This document shows positions 5,344 through 13,864 of a stretch of DNA of 51,151 bases, piece by piece. The notes beneath the pieces were generated by a model. The model was not told the origin of the DNA. It searched no databases and saw only the letters and a list, made by a program, of their open reading frames with translations. How positions within the stretch are numbered: the stretch's first letter is position 1; every line of letters begins with the position of its first letter. The translations under genes were made by a program, and so were the position numbers. Source of the DNA: a virus; the IMG/VR virus record IMGVR_UViG_3300027822_000017, positions 1 to 51,151 of that record. One strand, given 5' to 3'.

Positions 5344-7881
5344 ATGAGTGGGATTGTACTACAGAAAGTTGAGATAGATGGAAGAACAGTACAACTGTTC
5401 CAAGATGAGGCTAGCGGTAAGATTACTGGGTACAGTTTCTCACAGGATAGATACTACGATAACCCACTAGAAGATAATCTCCCTGAAGACTTTAAACCCA
5501 CTAAGATGGGAATGTCTGAAGAAGAGATGAAGGAGAAGGTTAGGGAGATATGGAACTATCCAACTGCTGACCTAGACGATGGCCTACTTAGAGCTGAAAC
5601 ACTAAAGCGATTTGGTATTAAGGTTGGCTTGAGTGAAGCAGATGGGGAGACACCTAATACTATCCACTTTCCGTACAGGAAGAAAGGTAAGATTATAGGT
5701 TATAAGTCTAAGCTAATTAGCCCTAAAAAGTTCTGGTCTGTTGGCCCTATCAAAGACTCTGAGTTGTTCGGATGGAAGGAAGCGGTCCTCAGTGGAAGTA
5801 ATAAGCTCTATATTACAGAAGGAGAATGCTTTGAACCTAGCTCTGAGGTATTAACAAGAAAGGGTTGGGTTCCATTAGATGAGTTTAAGGGGGAGGATGT
5901 ACTACAGGTATTAGAGGATGGAAGTAGTGAATTTGTAAAACCTATAGCTAAAGTAGTTAAAGAATACAGTGGTGATATGATTCACTATGAATCTGGAAGC
6001 TTCAAGTCCACAACTACGGAGGGACACAAGCTGGTACGTGTTGACAATGGTGGACTTACCAAGGTTAGCAGCACCTCACATATCCATCTACCTATACCTA
6101 GAGCTTCGCAGTTCTCTAAAGATGTGGATTGTGACTTAACAGATATTCAAATACAGACATTGGTTATGTTCTCAGCAGATTTTTCTCTGCGTGAAGGTGG
6201 AGATATCTATGGATGTTTCTCTAAGGAAAGAAAGATTGAGAGAGCTACTGAGTTACTTGATAGACTAGGTGTTAGATACTCTTCTAACTTGGAATCTAGT
6301 GGAATGACTAATTTCTATATACGTAGAGGACAAGGGGTATTATTCCAGAAAGAGTTTGACCAATCTCTCATATTGTCTATGAGTAGGAGACAACTTGTAT
6401 TATTTCAAAAGGAGTTGGTTCACTGGGATGGCAATAGTGTACCTAATAGAAATCAAGAAGAGTATTCTAGTAAGATATTAGGTAATGCTACTACTGTACA
6501 AACCGTGTGCCACCTGTTAGGTTTTACTTCCACAATTATTCGTAGGTCTAACGAGTTGGGTAGTTGGTTCAAAGTGAGTATGTTATACGGAAAGTCTACT
6601 TCATCAACTCAGAAAGGATACACTAGGAAGGAGTATAGCGGCACAGTAATGTGTGTAACTGTACCCTCCGGAATGATAATGGTTAGGCAGGATGAATCTA
6701 TCTCTGTTTCAGGAAACTGTGATACGGCAGCCACATATCAGATGTTGAAGGATAAGAATGCTGGAACTAAGTGGGAGGATATAGAACATGCTGTCATATC
6801 TGTACCTAATGGTGCTGGTGCTGCTAAGTCTGCTCTAATGAAGCAAGCGTCTACTATCAAGCGTAAGTTTGATGAGGTTGTACTCCTGTTTGATATGGAC
6901 GGACCTGGGCAGAAGGCTGCTATTGAAGTTGCGAAGGTGTTACCTAATGTCAAGATTGCAGACATGCCATTGAAGGATGCACGTGAATGTCTTATCAAAG
7001 GGAGGCAGAAGGCGTTCTGTAATTCAGTCATATTCAAAGCTGAGAAGCCAAAGAATACAAGGCTATTGTCTATAGACTCTTTGTTTAAGAAGGCGAGAGA
7101 GCCTATAGCGCATGGGTATTCATACCCCTGGCCTAGGACAACAGAGCTAACTAGGGGTATACACTTAGGTCAGACAATATACATAACAGCACCAGAGAAG
7201 GTAGGCAAGAGCGAGTTATTAAATGCTATAGCAGTACACTGCATGGAAGAACATAACTTAAAGTGCCTATTGATGAAACCTGAAGAGGACCCAGCACACA
7301 CCGTTAAGATGTTAGCAGGTAAGATAGCAGGTAAGTTTTTCAATGACCCAAATATCCCATTCGATTATGAGGCATATGATAAAGCTACCACTAAGTTAGC
7401 AGGTAAGGCTACTATATTGGATGTGTATCAAGACTTATCTTGGGATACTATGCAGGATGACATAAGGTATGCTGCTTCAGAGGGGACTAAGATTGTATTT
7501 GTTGACCCACTGACAGCAGCTACCACAGGACTGAGTGCATCTGATGCTAACACTAAGCTACAGGAAATAGCGCAAGGTCTTTCCACAATGTCTAAGGATT
7601 TAGGTATCACTATCTTTATCTTTACACATACAAGAAATCCTAAGAGTGGCCTAGCCTTCAATCGTGGTGGACATATCGAGGTAGGTGATATCACAGGAGG
7701 TAGGGCTATGGGACGTTCAGCTCATCAAGTGTTTGCCCTACAGTCTAACCAAGACCCTGAGCTTAGCGAGGACGAAAGAAACCTAAGAGAGTTGGTCCTA
7801 CTTGCTGATAGGAATATAGGTGCAATCGGTACTACCAACTTGTTTTGGGATAAGAACACATCCCTGTTTAATGAAGTTTAA
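5344..7881 (+). CDS. Primase-helicase (T7 gp4-like) containing an intein
   Basis: An 845-residue precursor, giving 548 residues after removal of the intein. The N-terminal extein and residues after 459 form a TOPRIM domain: the ITEGE glutamate is at 157-161, and LLFDMDGPG near residue 515 carries the DxD. There is no N-terminal zinc finger, so it resembles the short T7 4B form. The RecA-like helicase follows, with Walker A APEKVGKS near 614, Walker B IVFVDP near 717, THTRNP, and the C-terminal GGRAMGRSAHQ motif. It unwinds DNA at the fork 5' to 3'; priming without a zinc domain is uncertain. The intein splits the TOPRIM active site, so the unspliced protein should be inactive as a primase. 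Confidence 0.9.
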   Translation: MSGIVLQKVEIDGRTVQLFQDEASGKITGYSFSQDRYYDNPLEDNLPEDFKPTKMGMSEEEMKEKVREIWNYPTADLDDGLLRAETLKRFGIKVGLSEADGETPNTIHFPYRKKGKIIGYKSKLISPKKFWSVGPIKDSELFGWKEAVLSGSNKLYITEGECFEPSSEVLTRKGWVPLDEFKGEDVLQVLEDGSSEFVKPIAKVVKEYSGDMIHYESGSFKSTTTEGHKLVRVDNGGLTKVSSTSHIHLPIPRASQFSKDVDCDLTDIQIQTLVMFSADFSLREGGDIYGCFSKERKIERATELLDRLGVRYSSNLESSGMTNFYIRRGQGVLFQKEFDQSLILSMSRRQLVLFQKELVHWDGNSVPNRNQEEYSSKILGNATTVQTVCHLLGFTSTIIRRSNELGSWFKVSMLYGKSTSSTQKGYTRKEYSGTVMCVTVPSGMIMVRQDESISVSGNCDTAATYQMLKDKNAGTKWEDIEHAVISVPNGAGAAKSALMKQASTIKRKFDEVVLLFDMDGPGQKAAIEVAKVLPNVKIADMPLKDARECLIKGRQKAFCNSVIFKAEKPKNTRLLSIDSLFKKAREPIAHGYSYPWPRTTELTRGIHLGQTIYITAPEKVGKSELLNAIAVHCMEEHNLKCLLMKPEEDPAHTVKMLAGKIAGKFFNDPNIPFDYEAYDKATTKLAGKATILDVYQDLSWDTMQDDIRYAASEGTKIVFVDPLTAATTGLSASDANTKLQEIAQGLSTMSKDLGITIFIFTHTRNPKSGLAFNRGGHIEVGDITGGRAMGRSAHQVFALQSNQDPELSEDERNLRELVLLADRNIGAIGTTNLFWDKNTSLFNEV
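5827..6717 (+). mobile_element. Intein in the TOPRIM domain of the primase-helicase
   Basis: 297 residues (162-458 of the precursor). Block A is CFEPSSEVLTRKGWVPLDEF with the nucleophile C162. Block B is near STTTEGHKL, with the expected histidine. Block F/G is MCVTVPSGMIMVRQDESISV followed by SGN before extein C459. The penultimate residue is Gly instead of the usual His. The middle (about residues 280-400: MFSADFSLREGGDIYG, ATELLDRLGVRY, CHLLGF) looks like a decayed LAGLIDADG (DOD) homing nuclease. The insertion point, after ITEGE, is a hotspot at a catalytic residue. Confidence 0.9.
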
Positions 7882-7899
7882 TTAATAGGATGAGTACTC

Positions 7900-8520
7900 A
7901 TGTATTATAATATAGAGGAACGTATTGGAACAATCAATAAGTTCTACAGCAGCCGTTATGAAGACCTATGGCGCTATGCTATGAACAAATCTAGAGGTGG
8001 GGACCATTGGGGTTTATCCAGTGAAGATGATGCAATGGCTGTAGTGCATGAGACATTCATCTACCATATAAATAACCCTGATATGTTCCTAGTTGGCTAT
8101 GCTTGGAATAAGATTCAACAGATGAGGAAGGACTACATTAGGAAGGAAGGTGAGTACAATGAAGTAGTTAACAGATACAAGGAAGAAGTTGATGTTAACA
8201 CACAGACTTTCAGTAATACAACTTCAGTTGACCCGATAGAAAAGGTTATGTGGTTTGAAAATCAGGCTTTATTATATGAAGAACTAGATAAGGTAAGTGA
8301 GACATCTTCAGTATTTATATATCGATTCTTGAGAGGTGATATGGAAGAGGGTACAGAGCAACGAGATGCTGTAAAGTATTTTAATAGACGTATGGAAAAG
8401 AAGTACGGATACACAAAACTTGATAGAGGTAAAGGTAATGAGACTGTTAGCAGTAGAGGACATAAAGATATTGGATGCAACTGTAAAGGAGAGTGCAGGC
8501 TACATACTTTCGCCACCTGA
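7900..8520 (+). CDS. Possible ECF sigma-like protein
   Basis: A 206-residue protein. Residues about 18-82 resemble sigma region 2: YEDLWRYAMN, then AMAVVHETFIYHI, then YAWNKIQQMRKDYIRKE, the pattern of DNA melting and -10 recognition in ECF factors. Residues about 115-165 could be a region 4 helix set (ALLYEELDKVSETSSVFIYR, then EQRDAVKYFNRRMEKKYG). The C-terminus has a CNCKGEC cluster. The genome has no RNA polymerase gene, so redirecting the host enzyme would make sense. The match is by pattern only and could be coincidence. Confidence 0.45.
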   Translation: MYYNIEERIGTINKFYSSRYEDLWRYAMNKSRGGDHWGLSSEDDAMAVVHETFIYHINNPDMFLVGYAWNKIQQMRKDYIRKEGEYNEVVNRYKEEVDVNTQTFSNTTSVDPIEKVMWFENQALLYEELDKVSETSSVFIYRFLRGDMEEGTEQRDAVKYFNRRMEKKYGYTKLDRGKGNETVSSRGHKDIGCNCKGECRLHTFAT

Positions 8521-8536
8521 GTACTATGGTGTATCG

Positions 8537-8758
8537 ATGATGACATTAGCATTCTACCATATCAAATGGGTAGCTGTTAATCCAGGTGGGCACGTCAATG
8601 GATTTAATAAGAAGCCATACTTTAATGGGAGTAACTGGGTTATTCGTGTAAACTATCTTGACACAGAGTGGGGTGGATTTTCACTAGGTCGTTACTCTCT
8701 TAAACCAAATGAAAGTTATAATGAAACAATAAAGGAAGTTAATCATGGAAACAACTGA
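8537..8758 (+). CDS. Small hypothetical protein
   Basis: A 73-residue aromatic, beta-rich protein (FYHIKWVAVNPGG, NWVIRVNYLDTEWGGF). The open frame extends upstream into the sigma-like gene; the double ATG at 8537 is taken as the start, though an AAAGGAG near 8485 might serve a non-ATG start. Its stop overlaps the next gene. Not recognised. Confidence 0.5.
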   Translation: MMTLAFYHIKWVAVNPGGHVNGFNKKPYFNGSNWVIRVNYLDTEWGGFSLGRYSLKPNESYNETIKEVNHGNN

Positions 8759-8897
8759 ACATGAGGATGTTATGAATTACTGTGAAGAGTTTGGGTATAT
8801 GTATATGGAAGAGTTTGAGAGAGATGAAGAGGTATACATAACTGAGTTAGACCAAGTGTGGATGGAATCATTTGATGTAGGACAGTACCATGCGTAA
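8745..8897 (+). CDS. Small acidic hypothetical protein
   Basis: A 50-residue strongly acidic protein (EEFERDEEVYITELDQ). AAAGGAAG precedes the ATG by 7 bases. It overlaps both neighbours, in a chain of coupled small genes between the helicase region and the polymerase. Highly acidic small phage proteins can mimic DNA, but there is no specific evidence here. Confidence 0.5.
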   Translation: METTEHEDVMNYCEEFGYMYMEEFERDEEVYITELDQVWMESFDVGQYHA

Positions 8898-8991
8898 TAC
8901 TATAATGGAGTATCTACTTATATTTGGTATAACTATCCTAATTCTAGAGGCTGCTGCTTCTTTCTTCTACCCTAATGCTTTACTGATGTAG
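8890..8991 (+). CDS. Membrane micropeptide
   Basis: A 33-residue peptide that is almost entirely one hydrophobic helix (YLLIFGITILILEAAASFFY). It overlaps the preceding gene by 8 bases and ends just before the polymerase gene. Function unknown. Confidence 0.4.
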   Translation: MRNTIMEYLLIFGITILILEAAASFFYPNALLM

Positions 8992-8998
8992 GTGTAAT

Positions 8999-10909
8999 AT
9001 GAAAAAGAATTTGTGGGTAGGGGACTTAGAATCCAATGGATTACTAGACGAGGCTACAGTAATACACTGTGGAGTATTTAAGAATTATCATACAAAGGAG
9101 AAGGTATACTTCACTCCGGAGAACATCACAGGACTTATTGCATTCTTAGATACAGTTGATGAACTGATAATACATAATGGTCTAGGGTTTGATAAGAAAC
9201 TTCTAAAGAAGATATTAGACTACGACTTCAAGGGAAAGATATTTGATACTCTTGTTGCTTCACGAACACTGTCACCTAACCGCAGGTTACCAAAGGAATG
9301 CCATAACAAGAGAGCTGGACCTCATAGCTTAGAGGCATGGGGCTATCGGGTAGGTAGAGGCAAGCCTGAGTACGATGAGTGGGAAGAGTATGATGATGAA
9401 ATGCTACACCGCTGTGATGAAGATGTAGAGATTAATGTACTAGTGTATGATGTAATACAGGCAGAGATGAAGTGTGGTGACTGGACTAAGGCAATGCCTT
9501 TAACACAGAAACTATTTGAAATAACTGAGAAGATGCAAGACTATGGCTGGTTAGTTGACCAAGACTGGATGGATGAATGTATCATAACACTTGAAGATGA
9601 GTTTGATAAGATTGACAAAGAGGTTATTCCCAGTCTACCTTATATAATTGAAGTGGATTTAAAGAGTACTGAAGTTAAGAAGCCATTCATTAAGTCTGGA
9701 CATTATAGTTCTCAAATGTTTGAATGGTTTGCGAATACCAGTACATCCTTCTATGATATGATGGATAGGGTTGAATCTAGGGAAGTGGCAGGCCCTTTCT
9801 GTAGGGTACTACCAAGGCAAGTTGACCTGACTAGTCGTAAGGAAATGATTGAACTCCTTCTTAATGAAGGGTGGATACCGGATGAATGGAACATAGACAA
9901 GAAGACAAAGGAGAGGACTTCACCTAAGTTATCATACAAGGATAAGTTTGTCGGTATTGAAGGGAAGGTAGGTAAACTTGCAGCGAGACGGGTACAAATT
10001 AGGCATCGACATTCTCTTATAAAAGGGCTGTACAAACACATTAGACCAGACGGAAGGATAGGCCAACGTGTTACTGGCTTAGCTGTCACTGGGCGGGCTA
10101 AGCATTCCGCTATAGTAAACATACCCAACTCAGAGGCTTACTTTGGGAAGGAGCTGAGAAAGATATTTACTGTTCCTGATGGTAAAGTGCTGATAGGAGT
10201 TGACTCAGATAGCTGTCAGAACAGGATGCTAGCTGCTAGAGTTAACGACCCTGAATTTACTAAGACTATTCTGGAGGGAACTAAGGAAGGCAAGACAACA
10301 ATACACTTTGTAAACCAGAGGGTACTTAAGGAGGTAGGGTATGATGTAAGCTATGGTATGTCTAAGAACATTGGTTACGCTTTTAATTTTGGGGCGTCAG
10401 ATACTAAGTTAGGTAGTATGGTGAGAGGTACTAAGGATGATGGTACTAAGGTTAGAGCTGCACTGTTAAGCGTAAGTGCTGGACTTGAAACACTACTGAA
10501 CAACTTGAGGGATGGGTGGGAACATACAGCACTTAAGCGTAAAGGTAAGTGGGGTAAGTGGAACTTCTATAACGGTATTCTGAAAGGTTTAGATGGTAGG
10601 CCGATACATGTGGAGAGTCCGCATGCATTACTTGTTTACCAATTACAATCTGATGAGGCAATCCTAATGACCTACGCTTACCTGTATCTATACAAATGGT
10701 GTAACGAGAAAGGTTGGACGTGGGGTGAGGATTGGGCATATGTAGGTTGGAATCACGATGAATTCCAATGCGAGGTAAATCCAGAGATAGCTGATGAGTT
10801 TTCTAAGTTAGCCTCTCGTTCCATAGAATACGCTGGTAAGGTTTTAAAAATTAATATACCCCATATTGGGGATGCAGACCAGGGGAGAACTTGGCTTGAC
10901 ACGCACTGA
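8999..10909 (+). CDS. Family-A DNA polymerase (T7 gp5-like)
   Basis: A 636-residue replicative polymerase. The N-terminal 3'-5' exonuclease has motif I D9-x-E11 (GDLESNG), motif II HNGLGFDKKLL and motif III YDDEMLHRCDEDV. Polymerase motif A is GVDSDSCQNRMLAA near 400, motif B SKNIGYAFNFGASDTKLG (K456, Y460) and motif C NHDEFQ (H586, D587, E588). The stretches KGLDGRPIHVESPHALL and LQSDEAI align with T7 gp5. Two usually conserved residues differ: the motif A Glu (T7 E480) is Gln, and the motif B Arg (T7 R518) is Tyr. It is shorter than T7 gp5 (704), and no thioredoxin-binding loop was identified. Confidence 0.95.
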   Translation: MKKNLWVGDLESNGLLDEATVIHCGVFKNYHTKEKVYFTPENITGLIAFLDTVDELIIHNGLGFDKKLLKKILDYDFKGKIFDTLVASRTLSPNRRLPKECHNKRAGPHSLEAWGYRVGRGKPEYDEWEEYDDEMLHRCDEDVEINVLVYDVIQAEMKCGDWTKAMPLTQKLFEITEKMQDYGWLVDQDWMDECIITLEDEFDKIDKEVIPSLPYIIEVDLKSTEVKKPFIKSGHYSSQMFEWFANTSTSFYDMMDRVESREVAGPFCRVLPRQVDLTSRKEMIELLLNEGWIPDEWNIDKKTKERTSPKLSYKDKFVGIEGKVGKLAARRVQIRHRHSLIKGLYKHIRPDGRIGQRVTGLAVTGRAKHSAIVNIPNSEAYFGKELRKIFTVPDGKVLIGVDSDSCQNRMLAARVNDPEFTKTILEGTKEGKTTIHFVNQRVLKEVGYDVSYGMSKNIGYAFNFGASDTKLGSMVRGTKDDGTKVRAALLSVSAGLETLLNNLRDGWEHTALKRKGKWGKWNFYNGILKGLDGRPIHVESPHALLVYQLQSDEAILMTYAYLYLYKWCNEKGWTWGEDWAYVGWNHDEFQCEVNPEIADEFSKLASRSIEYAGKVLKINIPHIGDADQGRTWLDTH

Positions 10910-11081
10910 GTTAGATAATTTTAAAAGTAAATTGTCCTACGATAAGAGCACTGGAAAGGTACTACGCACTTGTGGAATGAAAGAACCTAGGCTAACATCG
11001 CATGAGTACTATCAGATACAAGTGGACCTTAAGTTATACTTAGAACATATGTTGGTATGGTTTAAAGATGAAACAAGTTAA
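10896..11081 (+). CDS. Probable HNH-endonuclease remnant
   Basis: A 61-residue product. LDNFKSKLSYDKSTGKVLRT followed by YYQIQVDLKLYLEHMLVWF matches the N-terminal part of free-standing HNH homing endonucleases (L-x-YD-x-x-TG, then a Y-x-Q-I-x-V strand and xHxLVWF). The catalytic HNH region is missing, so it is probably truncated or a binding-domain remnant. The start is taken at TTG 10896 with AGGGGAG upstream; ATG 10872 is an alternative. It overlaps the end of the polymerase gene, a common homing position. Confidence 0.5.
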   Translation: MTRTELDNFKSKLSYDKSTGKVLRTCGMKEPRLTSHEYYQIQVDLKLYLEHMLVWFKDETS

Positions 11082-11280
11082 AGAAACACCTACGGAAGTA
11101 GGAACACAATTCGGAGCAGTATGGGTTTATAATGAAAACATATGGACAAACACTTTCATTGTAGAGGGAAATGAAAGGTATAACTGGTTGGATGTGTATG
11201 GTAATACCAGTCACTCTGACTCTTTAGCAAACCTACCTTGGAGTATACCAGGTGTAGAAGTTATTTTTATAATTAATTAG
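11068..11280 (+). CDS. Small hypothetical protein
   Basis: A 70-residue protein with several Trp/Tyr residues and a beta-strand pattern, ending GVEVIFIIN. It overlaps the preceding gene by 14 bases. Not recognised. Confidence 0.5.
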   Translation: MKQVKETPTEVGTQFGAVWVYNENIWTNTFIVEGNERYNWLDVYGNTSHSDSLANLPWSIPGVEVIFIIN

Positions 11281-11289
11281 GAGAAGTAA

Positions 11290-11955
11290 ATGAGTTTGAA
11301 TTCAGGTAAGATGAAAGGCGGTAACGGTGGTAATCGAGTACATCAGAAGCTAATTAAACGTGGTGCCCATATGGCACGTATTGTACAAGTAATTGATATT
11401 GGTGTACAAAAGCGTAAGCCATGGAAAGGCACTGAGAAGAAGCCTGTACAGATGATGCGTGTCACCTATGAGTTTCCTAAGGTGTTGATGATGGATGAGG
11501 ATGGTAAACCTATTAAGGATAAGCCTCGGTGGTTAACTGAGAAGATGCCTTTATATCCATTGAAAGTAGAGAACGCCAAGTCAACCCTACGTATGTCAGT
11601 GATAGACCCAGAAGGCGAACTGGAAGGCGACTGGACACAGGTCGGAAACCTACCTGTCATGGTTACAATTACCCATTCTAAAGACGGTAAGTATTCTAAC
11701 ATTGGGAGTGTTAGTGAGATGATGGAAGGGATGGATGTTCCTGAGTTACAGAATCCTGTTAAGATTTTTACTATGGATGAACCAGACCTAGAGGCGTACA
11801 ATAGCCTACCTGAATTTATACAAGAGGAAATCACTTCTTCATTAGACTTTAATGGCAGTGCATTGGAGAAACTCCTGAACGGTGATGCTGAGGAAGTGGT
11901 TAAGGAAGAGCCTGAAGAGGAAGAGTATGAAGTTGATGATGATGTACCTTACTGA
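11290..11955 (+). CDS. Probable single-stranded DNA-binding protein
   Basis: A 221-residue protein with a basic N-terminus (KMKGGNGGNRVHQKLIKRG) and a beta-rich core (residues about 30-150: HMARIVQVIDIGVQKRKPW, MMRVTYEFPK, LPVMVTITHS) consistent with an OB fold. The C-terminal tail is extremely acidic and ends with an aromatic (EEEEYEVDDDVPY), the hallmark of T7 gp2.5-like and bacterial SSBs that recruit partners. Its place between polymerase and exonuclease supports the role. AGGAG precedes the ATG. Confidence 0.8.
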   Translation: MSLNSGKMKGGNGGNRVHQKLIKRGAHMARIVQVIDIGVQKRKPWKGTEKKPVQMMRVTYEFPKVLMMDEDGKPIKDKPRWLTEKMPLYPLKVENAKSTLRMSVIDPEGELEGDWTQVGNLPVMVTITHSKDGKYSNIGSVSEMMEGMDVPELQNPVKIFTMDEPDLEAYNSLPEFIQEEITSSLDFNGSALEKLLNGDAEEVVKEEPEEEEYEVDDDVPY

Positions 11956-12001
11956 GAAGTAGTCTAATAAATACACAAGGAAGTGTTAATCAGGAGTAAC
12001 T

Positions 12002-12868
12002 ATGAAACTACCTAAGAACATAACTCCATTACTTGACGGAGATTGGGTTGTATATGCAGCCTGTTCTGCTATAGAATACAGGCATGAAGAACGTTACATC
12101 GAGATGGCTACCGAAGAAGGTTGGTGGGAAGACGGTATGAACATACCAGACCCATCATTCCAAAGTGTCGTTGATGTATTTGAAGGTAAGGTTAAGGAGA
12201 TTAAACGGGTATTACGTACTAAGACTAACCCAATTATATTCTTCACTGGACCTAATAACTTCCGTAAGGAAGTAGCTAAGACTAAGGTATACAAGGGTAC
12301 TCGTAAGGAAGAGAAGCCTTTCTTCTATGAAGACCTTAAAGGTTTGATTGAGTTAAGATATGCAACTAAAGTAGATGATACCTTGGAAGCAGATGACCTA
12401 ATGTCCATACATCAGACAGAATCACCAGATGACACATGCATTGTCACAGTTGATAAAGATTTGAGACAGGTTAACGGATGGCACTATTCACCGGAAGGTT
12501 GGAACTACCCAAGCTTTGGTCCTAAGTACGTTACAGATGAGAACTCTTATATCGAGTTTAAGAATCCCGATAAGAAGGGTAAAGGCATTGTAGGGACTGG
12601 GTATCAATTTTTCTGGGCACAGATGTTACTTGGGGATAGTACTGATAACATACCAGGATTACCAGGTCATGGGCCAGCAGCGGTCATGAAACTACTTGAA
12701 CAATGCAACACCAAAGGTGAGTGCTTTGAAGCTGTTAGAGACGCTTACAGAGATGTATGCTGGATGCCTAATGCGTATATGTTAGAACAAGGACAACTCC
12801 TATGGATGGTGAGGGAGATAAAGGACGGTAAACCTGTGATGTGGAGTATCCCGAATGCACCAAGTTAA
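12002..12868 (+). CDS. 5'-3' exonuclease (T7 gp6-like)
   Basis: A 288-residue FEN/PIN-type nuclease. Acidic clusters that bind two metals are visible: LLDGDW at the N-terminus, DDTLEADDL near residues 124-132, VTVDKDLRQ near 148-156, and LLGDSTDNIPGLPGHGPAA, the helix-hairpin-helix DNA-binding segment, near 215-233. It would remove RNA primers and degrade host DNA. It follows the SSB gene and ends overlapping a small Cys-rich gene. CAGGAG precedes the ATG. Confidence 0.9.
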   Translation: MKLPKNITPLLDGDWVVYAACSAIEYRHEERYIEMATEEGWWEDGMNIPDPSFQSVVDVFEGKVKEIKRVLRTKTNPIIFFTGPNNFRKEVAKTKVYKGTRKEEKPFFYEDLKGLIELRYATKVDDTLEADDLMSIHQTESPDDTCIVTVDKDLRQVNGWHYSPEGWNYPSFGPKYVTDENSYIEFKNPDKKGKGIVGTGYQFFWAQMLLGDSTDNIPGLPGHGPAAVMKLLEQCNTKGECFEAVRDAYRDVCWMPNAYMLEQGQLLWMVREIKDGKPVMWSIPNAPS

Positions 12869-13043
12869 AAATATACAGGGAGAGAGACTAGATACTAAAC
12901 CTCCCAATCAAAACTGTAGAACTTGTAAGTACTCGCATGGTAGATTATGTATAGAGTACGGAGCATTGATACAGACCAATGGACATACACCTAACTATTG
13001 TAAAGGTTGGGTTAGGAAGGATACAGATAATGAACGGGATTGA
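12855..13043 (+). CDS. Small Cys-rich, zinc-ribbon-like protein
   Basis: A 62-residue protein with CRTCKYSHGRLC near residues 21-32 and a later YCKGW, a layout that may bind zinc. It overlaps the exonuclease gene by 14 bases and the next gene by 14. Not recognised. Confidence 0.5.
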   Translation: MHQVKNIQGERLDTKPPNQNCRTCKYSHGRLCIEYGALIQTNGHTPNYCKGWVRKDTDNERD

Positions 13044-13254
13044 GATAGTAGATTGTCACCAACCTTCAGATAGTATAGAATTAAATGTAGAGGTTGATGA
13101 GAGTAGAAATGTAGCAGTTATTCTTACTTCATATGAGCATGACACTTGTATAGCGGATGTAGAAGAGGCTAGTATACGTATTGATAAGTATGGTATTATG
13201 AAACTTAGAGATTTTCTAACAGAGGTATTGGATAAGTATGAACATCTATATTGA
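13030..13254 (+). CDS. Small acidic hypothetical protein
   Basis: A 74-residue protein with alternating strands (IELNVEVDESRNVAVILT) and a C-terminal helix (KLRDFLTEVLDKYEHLY). The ATG at 13030 has AAGGA upstream and is preferred to an earlier in-frame ATG at 12979. Not recognised. Confidence 0.55.
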   Translation: MNGIEIVDCHQPSDSIELNVEVDESRNVAVILTSYEHDTCIADVEEASIRIDKYGIMKLRDFLTEVLDKYEHLY

Positions 13255-13435
13255 AGAAGAACATATATTCCAGGGAAGTGTAGTCCCTGAGTCTGTACAT
13301 GAACGCAGGGCGTTCGATTGTAGTAACTCATACTGTGCTGGCATAAACTGTGAGGACTGTATCCATAGTACAATAGGTTTGAATGTACTTAATAAAGAAG
13401 AGTACCTTGAAGGCTTATCTGATGACGAATTTTAG
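13238..13435 (+). CDS. Small Cys-rich hypothetical protein
   Basis: A 65-residue protein with CSNSYCAGINCEDC (residues about 28-41), a four-cysteine cluster that may bind metal. It overlaps both neighbours by 14-17 bases. Not recognised. Confidence 0.5.
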   Translation: MNIYIEEEHIFQGSVVPESVHERRAFDCSNSYCAGINCEDCIHSTIGLNVLNKEEYLEGLSDDEF

Positions 13436-13646
13436 TAAGGTAATGTTGGAGTATCTAGGCGTGACTAGTATAGAGTCTGCTAAGGTGTGGGTTAGTAAGC
13501 AGATGTGCAGTACATATCGGGCTGAGAAGTTTGCTTCTGAGTATATCCTAGACATGATGGGTGAACGGAAGTGGCGTACTGAGGATAGTGTTAAGGATTA
13601 TGTCGATAGCCTTCGTCGTGCTCCATACGTTGGGATGGGAATATGA
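13422..13646 (+). CDS. Small hypothetical protein, paralogue A
   Basis: A 74-residue helical protein, paralogous to the next gene. Shared pattern: LEYLGVTS...A-x-WV then a Cys, an acidic helix, and T-E-D-S-VKDYVDSLR. The ATG at 13422 has AAGG upstream and gives a product co-linear with the paralogue; an ATG at 13383 would overlap further. Function unknown. Confidence 0.6.
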   Translation: MTNFSKVMLEYLGVTSIESAKVWVSKQMCSTYRAEKFASEYILDMMGERKWRTEDSVKDYVDSLRRAPYVGMGI

Positions 13647-13864
13647 GTTTACTTAAGAGGGTGTTAGCTGAGTATATAGGTATTACATCTAAGTCTCAGG
13701 CATCTATATGGGTACATCATCAGAACTGTTCAGAGATGCAGAAGAGATTATTCTTACAAGAAGTAGACTATGTGTTTGAAGGTGGTGAAGACATATTTGA
13801 TACTGAGGAAGATGTTAAAGACTACATTGATATGATTAGAGCTGGATTTAATGGAGATTACTAG
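13643..13864 (+). CDS. Small hypothetical protein, paralogue B
   Basis: A 73-residue protein clearly related to the previous one: AEYIGITSKSQASIWVHHQ against LEYLGVTSIESAKVWVSKQ, and EEDVKDYIDMIRAGF against EDSVKDYVDSLRRAP. The pair arose by tandem duplication and has diverged. It starts with an ATGA overlap and ends overlapping the GTG of the next gene. Confidence 0.6.
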   Translation: MSLLKRVLAEYIGITSKSQASIWVHHQNCSEMQKRLFLQEVDYVFEGGEDIFDTEEDVKDYIDMIRAGFNGDY

